Assembly (NCBI GenBank): GCA_031281815.1
Contig: JAITEY010000235.1
Span: 1-10,798, forward strand
From: Desulfovibrio sp.
GTDB taxonomy: Bacteria; Desulfobacterota; Desulfovibrionia; Desulfovibrionales; Desulfovibrionaceae
DNA length: 10,798 bases
Reading direction: 5' to 3'
Under the pieces are notes generated by a model. The model was given only the letters and a program-made list of their open reading frames with translations. It had not been told where the DNA came from and did no database searches. Position numbers and translations under genes: made by a program. Within the stretch, counting starts at the first letter, position 1, and the number at the start of each line of letters is the position of its first letter. Of this stretch, positions 5,981-10,798 are shown piece after piece.

Positions 5981-7510
5981 TCAATCCTCCAACAGGCCGC
6001 TGCCGGTCATTTCCGGCGGCTGTTCCATGCCCCAAAGGCGCAGGACGGTGGGGGCGATATCCGCGAGTTTGCCGTTTGCAATGCGGGCGGGCGGAGACGC
6101 TCCGGCAACAATCAGGGCGACGGGATTTTTGCTGTGCGCCGTTTGCGGACGCCCCTCCGGCGTGAGCATTTCTTCCGCGTTACCGTGGTCCGCCGTAAGG
6201 AGCAGCCTGCCCCCGCGTTTTTCGACCGCGGCGAGCACCCGGCCCACGCATTCGTCCACAGCCTCGCAGGCCTTGATGACGGCCGGTATCACGCCGGTGT
6301 GCCCGACCATGTCCAGATTGGCGAAATTGCAGACGACAAAGTCGTATATCCCCGATTCCCATTCCCGAATCAGGGTGTCCGTCACTTCGCGAACGCTCAT
6401 TTCCGGCTTCAAATCATACGTCGGCACATCGCGGGGCGAATTGATCAGGCGCCGTTCCTCGCCCGGCAGCGGGTCTTCGACGCCTCCGTTGAAAAAGTAG
6501 GTAACGTGGGCGTATTTTTCCGTTTCGGCAATGCGCAGTTGACGCATACCCGCGCGGGACACGACTTCGCCCAAGCCCATCTCCGGGGTGCGTTGCGAGA
6601 AAGCCGCCGGCATGGGGAAACTTTCCTCGTAGGACGTCATGGTGCTGAACGCGGCCAAGCGCGGCAGGTTGCCCCGGTCGAATTCTCCGAACGCGGGGTC
6701 GAACAGGCATTGCGCAAGTTGTCTTGCCCGGTCGGCGCGGAAATTGAAGAAAAAGACGGCGTCGCCGTCGCGGATGCATTCGGATTCCCCAGTTTCGTTC
6801 GCTATAAGCCGGGGGGGGATGAATTCGTCGGTTTCGCCCGCGGCATAGGCCGCTTCCACGGCGGCAACGGGGTCGGCGAACAGTGGGGCGCGCCCGTGAA
6901 TCATGGCGTCCCACGCCTTTTTCACGCGGTCCCAGCGTTTGTCCCGGTCCATGGCGTACCAGCGGCCGTAGACGCCGGCTACGCGGTCCGCCGGGCTGAG
7001 TTTTTCCGTCAACTTGCGCATGAAACCCAGGCCGGAGTCGGGGGCGGTATCCCGCCCGTCCGTAAAAGCATGCACGCGCGCCCGGACGCCCGCCTTGTCC
7101 GCCGCCTGAAGCAGCGCGAAAAGGTGATTGATATGGCTATGCACGCCGCCGTCGGACAGGAGGCCGAGCAGATGGACTTTACCGCAGCTTTGTTTCGCTG
7201 CGTCAAACGTCCGCATGAGTACGGGGTTGCTGAAGAAGCTCCCGTCTTCCAGGGCCATGTCGATGCGCGTCATGTCCTGGTACACGACGCGGCCCGCGCC
7301 TATGTTCATGTGCCCGACTTCCGAGTTGCCCATGAAACCCGCAGGCAGACCTACGGCGCGGCCCGAGCAGAGCAGCTCGGAGCGCGCCGGCCGGCGGAGC
7401 AGCGCATTGATGTGCGGAGTCGACGCCATGAGGAGCGCGTTGCCCGGTCCGGCCGGAGCCTGCCCCCATCCGTCCAGAATCAGCAGCAAAGTAGGCGTGA
7501 GCGCGCTCAC
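5981..7510 (-). CDS. gpmI: 2,3-bisphosphoglycerate-independent phosphoglycerate mutase
   Basis: GpmI interconverts 3- and 2-phosphoglycerate in glycolysis and gluconeogenesis, in the cytosol, using two Mn ions and a phosphoserine intermediate. The 509 residues match the family length of about 510. Landmarks are LILDGWG (Asp13), GNSEVGHMNIGAGR (catalytic Ser63), HSHINH (124-129), TDGRDT (150-155), GRWYAMDRDKRW (182-193), FNFRADR (255-261), NLDMVGHTG (Asp400, His404), TADHGNAEEM (Asp441, His442) and His459. The start is GTG 7510, with AGGAGG (7515-7520) 4 nt upstream; the frame runs open to 7636, but that part lies inside rsfS in another frame. GTGA overlaps the rsfS stop by 4 bases. A G8 run on the + strand (6811-6818) is ordinary Pro/Arg coding. 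Confidence 0.97.
   Translation of the reverse strand: MSALTPTLLLILDGWGQAPAGPGNALLMASTPHINALLRRPARSELLCSGRAVGLPAGFMGNSEVGHMNIGAGRVVYQDMTRIDMALEDGSFFSNPVLMRTFDAAKQSCGKVHLLGLLSDGGVHSHINHLFALLQAADKAGVRARVHAFTDGRDTAPDSGLGFMRKLTEKLSPADRVAGVYGRWYAMDRDKRWDRVKKAWDAMIHGRAPLFADPVAAVEAAYAAGETDEFIPPRLIANETGESECIRDGDAVFFFNFRADRARQLAQCLFDPAFGEFDRGNLPRLAAFSTMTSYEESFPMPAAFSQRTPEMGLGEVVSRAGMRQLRIAETEKYAHVTYFFNGGVEDPLPGEERRLINSPRDVPTYDLKPEMSVREVTDTLIREWESGIYDFVVCNFANLDMVGHTGVIPAVIKACEAVDECVGRVLAAVEKRGGRLLLTADHGNAEEMLTPEGRPQTAHSKNPVALIVAGASPPARIANGKLADIAPTVLRLWGMEQPPEMTGSGLLED
7497..7510. other. 14-bp perfect palindrome over the rsfS stop and gpmI start
   Basis: GTGAGCGCGCTCAC is its own reverse complement and begins, on the - strand, with the GTG start of gpmI. 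It contains the overlapping TGA of rsfS. In RNA it could fold into a 5-bp stem with a CGCG loop that hides the gpmI start until ribosomes leaving rsfS open it. A chance palindrome in GC-rich coding DNA is also possible. Confidence 0.4.
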
Positions 7511-7899
7511 TGTTCCTCCTTGCCGGTTTCGACCAGAACGGGAGCCGCGGGCCACATTTCTTCCAACCGGTACAACGCCCGACTTTCTGTCTGGAAAATG
7601 TGGACGAGCACATCGTTGAAATCCAGCAAAATCCAACTCCCGAGCGTACGCCCTTCGATGCGCAGGTACTCCAGATTGTCTTCCCGAGCCGTCTCCAGCA
7701 GGTAGTCGGCCATGCCTTGTCCGTGGCGCACGGAACGCGCTCCGGCGATAACGACCGCATCGTACAGGGCATTTTCTCGGGAAAGATCAAGAGCCACGAT
7801 ATCCACGCCCTTTTTGTCGTGAAGCCGCCGGACGACGGCTGCGACCTTGTCGCGGACGGGAACGGGGGAAACTTTCGATTTCGGTTGCGCTGTCGACAT
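7507..7899 (-). CDS. rsfS: Ribosome silencing factor RsfS (YbeB/Iojap family)
   Basis: RsfS binds ribosomal protein L14 on the 50S subunit and blocks joining with the 30S subunit when nutrients are short. The 130 residues show the family core: an N-terminal helix with AAVVRRLHDKKGVDI, then VDIVALDLS, YDAVVIAGARSVRHGQGMADYL and IEGRTLGSWILLDFNDVLVHIF. About 15 extra residues at the N-terminus and a charged tail (ETGKEEQ) flank it. The start is ATG 7899 with AGAGGA (7903-7908) close by, a somewhat short spacing. It heads the run rsfS-gpmI-CxxC protein-aldolase, and a candidate promoter lies just upstream. The silencing-factor gene next to gpmI suggests that translation control and central carbon flow are expressed together. 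Confidence 0.93.
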   Translation of the reverse strand: MSTAQPKSKVSPVPVRDKVAAVVRRLHDKKGVDIVALDLSRENALYDAVVIAGARSVRHGQGMADYLLETAREDNLEYLRIEGRTLGSWILLDFNDVLVHIFQTESRALYRLEEMWPAAPVLVETGKEEQ

Positions 7900-7917
7900 G
7901 CATCCTCTTCGTTTGAG

Positions 7918-7946
7918 ATTCTACGGCAGTTCACGGGATTCCGCAA
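7918..7946 (-). promoter_or_regulatory. Candidate promoter for the rsfS-gpmI operon
   Basis: On the - strand, TAGAAT (7918-7923) matches the -10 consensus at 5 of 6 positions. TTGCGG (7941-7946) is a weak -35 (TTG only) at exactly 17 nt. The start would be near 7911, leaving a leader of about 12 nt that still includes the AGAGGA site. Confidence 0.4.
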
Positions 7947-8119
7947 AGAAAATTTTTCCGGAAATTTCCCGAAAGCTCTTTGTCCGCCATGGCTCGGCGC
8001 ATCCACAGCAGGCGAAAACGGCACAGACCGACGGCAACGCCCGATACGCTCACCGGGCGACCCGGATGATGCACATACAACAGCGAAAAAACAAAGATGT
8101 ACTATTCTTCAGAACCGTG
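7947..8119. other. Intergenic stretch upstream of the rsfS promoter
   Basis: I see no gene here. It contains a 10-bp palindrome TTTCCGGAAA (7955-7964) and a small hairpin CCGGG-CGA-CCCGG (8053-8065). Neither is followed by a U-run. Open frames crossing this stretch are extensions of frames inside rsfS and have no start support. Confidence 0.5.
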
Positions 8120-8221
8120 TTATTTACTTTTCTTTGCTTCCTCTTCCACCTGCTTCGCCAAGTAGATTCCAGCGGCAGAAATGACCAAAGCGAGAATGAT
8201 GAAGGCAGCCCGAGCATCCAT
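8120..8221 (-). CDS. 33-residue single-span membrane micro-ORF
   Basis: The ORF reads ATG at 8221 to TAA at 8120. It encodes a short N-terminus (MDAR), a hydrophobic run AAFIILALVISAAGIYLA (residues 5-22) long enough for one membrane span, and a highly charged tail KQVEEEAKKSK (23-33). This layout is typical of real small membrane proteins with an N-out/C-in or C-tail cytosolic topology. AAGGAG (8230-8235) lies 8 nt before the ATG, and a second purine-rich site is nearer. It starts 19 nt after the glycosyltransferase stop, so it is probably co-transcribed; a TATAAT on the - strand within the last glycosyltransferase codons could also serve as a -10 box, without a good -35. No family is recognised and the function is unknown. 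Confidence 0.6.
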   Translation of the reverse strand: MDARAAFIILALVISAAGIYLAKQVEEEAKKSK

Positions 8222-8240
8222 CAGTCCTTCTCCTTGCCCT

Positions 8241-9065
8241 CTATTCATTATATCTTTTCTTCATTGAGGCAAACAGCAACATAAAATTTGCACAACCGGC
8301 AAAATGCATGAAGAAAGACAAATCATAAATATTTAATAACGCTTGAAATTTAAGTATTTCCCCGGATTCCAATGTGTATGTATTAAAAAGGAATGGATAG
8401 AATGCAGAAATATAACCTGCTGTAGTGACATTAAATTCAGGTTGTATCCAAAATGTAAAGTTGTTCTTGACAAGTTCGTATGACATAGCCGGCATTTCAT
8501 AATTATATTCAGCACCATACCTATCTTCGTAGGTATAATAAACATATTCAAATATCTCTTTATGATGTCTCGGAGAACAGGAAAAAACACCTGTCTGAAG
8601 CACGGAAGAAACGGCTCCGCACTGTATTCCGCGATTCAAATAATATTTGGATGGGGATAGATTGTTGATATATTTTATATTATTAGCATCCCAAAATCTA
8701 TATTGTCTTTCAAGAGAAAGCGTATTTATATATTTTGATGGAATTGCATAAGCATCAACGCCGCATACTTTTTCAACCGGTGCATCATGCAATATATCCT
8801 CTGCTCTATCCGTATTAATAATGATATCGGCATCCAGCCATATTATATTATCATATCGTGATGAAAATTCTTGTGATAATATCAATAATTTCTGCCATGC
8901 CGGGGAGCGTGACAGTGCTCTTGCGGAGGTATCAAATAATTCTGTTGCGACAATCAGATCATATGAAAATTTTTTACAATACATCTCCCATGATGAACGA
9001 GCTACCCTGTTGAAGAGGATTTTATATTTTTTTCCAACGGCAAGTGTAACGACTGCATTTCTCAT
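8241..9065 (-). CDS. Glycosyltransferase with DxD motif (AT-rich, probably acquired)
   Basis: This 274-residue protein has the layout of an NDP-sugar transferase of the GT-A fold: an N-terminal strand MRNAVVTLAVGKKYK, SPAWQKLLIL (54-63), then YDNIIWLDADIIIN (71-84) with DAD at 78-80 as the metal- and sugar-nucleotide-binding motif. The C-terminal half is rich in aromatic residues. The pattern recalls galactosyl/mannosyltransferases of the GT34 or GT8 type, but family and acceptor are not certain. It may decorate lipopolysaccharide or another surface glycan. I chose ATG 9065, which is preceded by GAGGGA and coincides with the point where base composition changes; the longer frame to 9164 crosses GC-rich hairpins. 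G/C is 19 of 60 at 8401-8460 against about two thirds in neighbouring genes, which suggests transfer from a low-GC donor. No signal peptide is visible. Confidence 0.8.
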   Translation of the reverse strand: MRNAVVTLAVGKKYKILFNRVARSSWEMYCKKFSYDLIVATELFDTSARALSRSPAWQKLLILSQEFSSRYDNIIWLDADIIINTDRAEDILHDAPVEKVCGVDAYAIPSKYINTLSLERQYRFWDANNIKYINNLSPSKYYLNRGIQCGAVSSVLQTGVFSCSPRHHKEIFEYVYYTYEDRYGAEYNYEMPAMSYELVKNNFTFWIQPEFNVTTAGYISAFYPFLFNTYTLESGEILKFQALLNIYDLSFFMHFAGCANFMLLFASMKKRYNE

Positions 9066-9079
9066 TGTCTTGTTCCCTC

Positions 9080-9154
9080 GCCGCAGGAGATATGCGGCTC
9101 TGTGCCGGTCTGTTCGCCGTTGCGGATTGCCGCGCCCGGTTCCGCTCCGGGCGC
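9080..9154. other. Two intergenic hairpins in front of the glycosyltransferase gene
   Basis: GCCGCA / TGCGGC (9080-9085 with 9093-9098) has a 7-nt loop, and GCGCCCGG / CCGGGCGC (9132-9139 with 9147-9154) is an 8-bp perfect stem with a 7-nt loop. The larger one follows the cytochrome stop by 12 nt and could slow or end - strand transcription, but only the + strand copy is followed by a T-run (AGTTTT). The smaller one lies next to the glycosyltransferase ribosome-binding site, with CTCC in its - strand loop. Confidence 0.45.
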
Positions 9155-9166
9155 AGTTTTGCACTG

Positions 9167-9721
9167 CTATTTGTGGCAGGCCGATTCCTCACACCCGGCC
9201 ATGCGCTTTATTTTCAGCGCATCGTCTCCGGCCTGCTCCGTATGGCAGGCAACACAACTGTAAAAAATACCCTTCGGCGCGGCATGTGTCGCCAGGTAAT
9301 AGGAACGGACGCTTTTATGCTTGGGATTGAGATTGTCGTGACAGTCCTGCGTCGCGCAGGTCAGATAGTGCGTCACGCCGTTGACGCGATGATGACAGAG
9401 AACGCAGACCCCGGTATCCGCAATCGGCGGGTTGTTCACTTCTCCGCCGTCGGGCCGCTCCGGAGGAAGCTTTGTCGCGTCCGTCCGGCTCCGCAACGCG
9501 GGCGCGTTAAGATGCGTCTGGTGGCTGAACAGGACGGGCCTGCGTGACCAGTTCAGTTCCGTCGGCTCAGGAGGCGGTGATGCGACTACGGCTGCCGCCG
9601 TGACTGTACCGGCTGCGACGACGAGTATGCCGGCCGCAAGAACGACGGCGACGACAGCAACAGCAGCGACGTCTGCGGCTGCGGAAAATCGACATGCGGA
9701 GAACATACCGGCTTTGTTCAT
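9167..9721 (-). CDS. Tetrahaem cytochrome c3 (class III), membrane-targeted, with an insertion
   Basis: Four haem-binding motifs occur in the class III order CxxCH, CxxxxCH, CxxCH, CxxxxCH: CVLCH (106-110), CATQDCH (122-128), CVACH (156-160) and CEESACH (177-183). The blocks CHHRVNGVTHYLTCATQDCHD and YYLATH closely resemble the periplasmic cytochrome c3 of Desulfovibrio, and VLFSHQTH (63-70) supplies the usual axial His pair. Cytochrome c3 shuttles electrons between hydrogenases or formate dehydrogenases and membrane complexes. Here the gap between His70 and haem 1 is 35 residues, where classic c3 has about 4. The first 50 residues are an Ala/Val-rich hydrophobic segment that acts as signal or anchor. 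The start is uncertain: ATG 9721 gives 184 residues, TTG 9727 adds two, and no good ribosome-binding site is seen. It follows the ATPase gene by 35 nt. Confidence 0.88.
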   Translation of the reverse strand: MNKAGMFSACRFSAAADVAAVAVVAVVLAAGILVVAAGTVTAAAVVASPPPEPTELNWSRRPVLFSHQTHLNAPALRSRTDATKLPPERPDGGEVNNPPIADTGVCVLCHHRVNGVTHYLTCATQDCHDNLNPKHKSVRSYYLATHAAPKGIFYSCVACHTEQAGDDALKIKRMAGCEESACHK

Positions 9722-9756
9722 GCCCAAGCTGCCGCTCTGCCCCGATGCGCGCTGTC

Positions 9757-10437
9757 TCAGGCCACCATCGGGCGCGGCGGTGCGCCGTCCCGAATCATGC
9801 GGCCGAACTCAAGCTGCACGATGCGCTCCGCATGTTCCGCCACTTCCGGCGAATGCGTGACCACAATGATAGTACTCCCCGCGCCGTGCAACTGGTGGAA
9901 AATGTCCATGACCGCGGCCTGATTGCTTTCATCCAGGTTACCCGTGGGCTCGTCGGCCAAAATGAGCTTGGGATGATTGATCAGCGCGCGCGCAATACAC
10001 AGCCTCTGCTGCTCGCCGCCCGAAAGCTGCCGGGGCAGATGCCCGGCCCTGTGCCCCAGGCCGACGCGCTCTAAAGCCTGCAATGCCTCCTCCTCATCCG
10101 CCATGCTGTGATAATACTGGGCAATCATGACGTTTTCCACGGCCGTGAGATAGGAAATCAGGTGAAACTCCTGAAAAATCAAGCCGATCTTATCCCTACG
10201 GATGGCCGTAAGATCCTTGGCGTTCAAGCGGGATATCTTCTCGCCGTCGAGGATTACCGTGCCGTGTGTGGGCTTGTTCATGCAGCCGACGATGTTCATC
10301 AGCGTCGTCTTGCCCGAGCCCGACGACCCCATGATTGCCGCCCATTCGCCCTGACGTATGCTGAGCGTGATGTTCCGCAAGGCCGTTACGGAACCGTATA
10401 CCAGAGATACATCGTGTAATACAAGGATGTTTTTCAT
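9757..10437 (-). CDS. ABC transporter ATPase of the LolD/MacB type
   Basis: This 226-residue ATPase has Walker A GSSGSGKTT (37-45), Q-loop Gln89, signature LSGGEQQR (138-145), Walker B LILADEP (158-164), D-loop GNLD and the switch His195. Size and the extended signature region fit the ATPases that pair with FtsX/MacB-type permeases, which work as mechanotransmission or export systems instead of classical importers. The segment ENVMIAQYYHSMADEEEA recalls the ATPases that accompany paired FtsX permeases in Campylobacter-type iron gene clusters, but that match is from memory. I chose ATG 10437 with AAAGG (10446-10450) 8 nt upstream; an earlier start at 10485 would lie in the CRISPR-like repeat. 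The permease gene ends 160 nt upstream and the cytochrome gene begins 35 nt downstream. Confidence 0.93.
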   Translation of the reverse strand: MKNILVLHDVSLVYGSVTALRNITLSIRQGEWAAIMGSSGSGKTTLMNIVGCMNKPTHGTVILDGEKISRLNAKDLTAIRRDKIGLIFQEFHLISYLTAVENVMIAQYYHSMADEEEALQALERVGLGHRAGHLPRQLSGGEQQRLCIARALINHPKLILADEPTGNLDESNQAAVMDIFHQLHGAGSTIIVVTHSPEVAEHAERIVQLEFGRMIRDGAPPRPMVA

Positions 10438-10473
10438 CAGAAATACCTTTACGTTTCTGTAATTGTCCGTCCT

Positions 10474-10571
10474 GCTCCAATCCACGCCTCCGCACGGGAG
10501 GCGACCGGCGTACAGGTATTTGCGTTCGTTCTGGGGCTGGTTTTAATCCACGCCCCCGCGCGGGAGGCGAC
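10474..10571 (-). CRISPR. Two-repeat, one-spacer type I-C mini-CRISPR (probable relic or orphan)
   Basis: Two 32-nt units lie at 10540-10571 and 10474-10505, separated by a 34-nt spacer (10506-10539), the usual type I-C spacing. On the - strand each begins GTCGCCTCCCG and ends in GCGTGGATT plus 5 bases, close to the I-C repeat I recall from Desulfovibrio vulgaris. The copies agree at 27 of 32 positions; three of the five differences are in the 3' end. The hairpin GCCTCC / GGAGGC in one copy becomes GCCTCC / GGGGGC in the other, keeping a T-G pair. No third copy occurs one unit further on either side, there are no cas genes in the window, and no leader is visible. It sits between the permease stop and the ATPase start. 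Confidence 0.75.
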
Positions 10572-10597
10572 ATGTACCGTTCCCTGTCGATCCGAAC

Positions 10598-10798
10598 CTA
10601 TTCTCCGCGCAGTGCCGTTGCCGGTTCCACCTCGGCGGCGCGGGACACCGGGAAGAAAGACGCCGCCAGCGTGACAAGCAGCGAGGCGCACAGGGTCAGC
10701 CCGACAAGGAAAACAGGCAGGCTGACTTCACGCCCGAACACGCTCATGCTCACGACCTGGGCAAAAACGTAGCCGGTGCAGGAGCCGAGAAGCGCCCC
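10598..10798 (-). CDS. FtsX/MacB-type ABC transporter permease (3' end only)
   Basis: The last 66 residues of a permease are present, with stop TAG at 10598-10600; the 5' part is beyond the window. Visible are the end of one membrane segment (ALLGSCTGYVFAQVV), a short extracytoplasmic piece (SMSVFGREVSLP), a final membrane helix (VFLVGLTLCASLLVTLAASFF) and the tail PVSRAAEVEPATALRGE. The last part is the family's typical P-x-x-A-L-R ending, here with EPATALR. Permeases of this type have four membrane helices and one large outer domain, and partner a LolD/MacB-type ATPase, which is the next gene. The two are split by the mini-CRISPR. Confidence 0.85.
   Translation of the reverse strand, partial: GALLGSCTGYVFAQVVSMSVFGREVSLPVFLVGLTLCASLLVTLAASFFPVSRAAEVEPATALRGE

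Noticed and set aside
5939..7705. Long + strand open frame opposite gpmI and rsfS
   Set aside because: It lies antisense to two genes with complete family motifs and is explained by GC-rich codon bias.
7511..8024. Long - strand frame overlapping rsfS and gpmI starts
   Set aside because: It is an out-of-frame shadow of rsfS with no ribosome-binding site or recognisable motif.
8053..8065. Hairpin CCGGG-CGA-CCCGG as a terminator
   Set aside because: The stem has 5 bp and no T-run on either strand.

Overview
The window looks like chromosomal DNA of a Desulfovibrionaceae-type sulfate reducer (Desulfovibrio, Bilophila or a relative). The evidence is a tetrahaem cytochrome c3 with the exact class III haem-motif order, a GAK-type gene set, a type I-C CRISPR repeat close to the one I recall from Desulfovibrio vulgaris, and high GC in most genes (40 of 60 bases at 7441-7500). 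The species cannot be fixed from this sequence alone.

Region 1 (1-3372, + strand) is the least understood part. It holds three consecutive genes: an ATP-grasp enzyme (5' end cut by the window edge), an HPr-kinase-like P-loop kinase, and a CofD/YvcK-like nucleotide-sugar-fold protein. Annotation pipelines call this set the 'GAK system'. No substrate or pathway is known to me. A tandem hairpin repeat lies between the first two genes, the second and third genes overlap, and a short GNRA-loop terminator closes the unit.

Region 2 (3385-4722, - strand) is a butyryl-CoA:acetate or 4-hydroxybutyrate-type CoA-transferase gene. It converges on the GAK unit and has its own AT-rich upstream region, with a good -35/-10 promoter bracketed by an imperfect inverted repeat.

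Region 3 (4945-7899, - strand) reads as one operon in the order rsfS (ribosome silencing factor), gpmI (cofactor-independent phosphoglycerate mutase), a 78-residue two-CxxC protein, and an HpcH/HpaI-family aldolase. The genes overlap or lie 1-18 nt apart. A 14-bp palindrome covers the rsfS stop and the gpmI start.

Region 4 (8120-9065, - strand) is an AT-rich glycosyltransferase gene (19 of 60 bases G/C at 8401-8460), probably of foreign origin, followed 19 nt later by a 33-residue single-membrane-span ORF too short for ordinary gene calling.

Region 5 (9167-10798, - strand) is the 3' end of an FtsX/MacB-type permease gene, then a LolD/MacB-type ATPase gene, then a membrane-targeted cytochrome c3 with an unusual insertion before haem 1. 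Between permease and ATPase lies a two-repeat, one-spacer type I-C mini-CRISPR. Permease, ATPase and cytochrome probably form one export/uptake unit with a redox partner. A link to FtsX-type iron systems is possible but only inferred.
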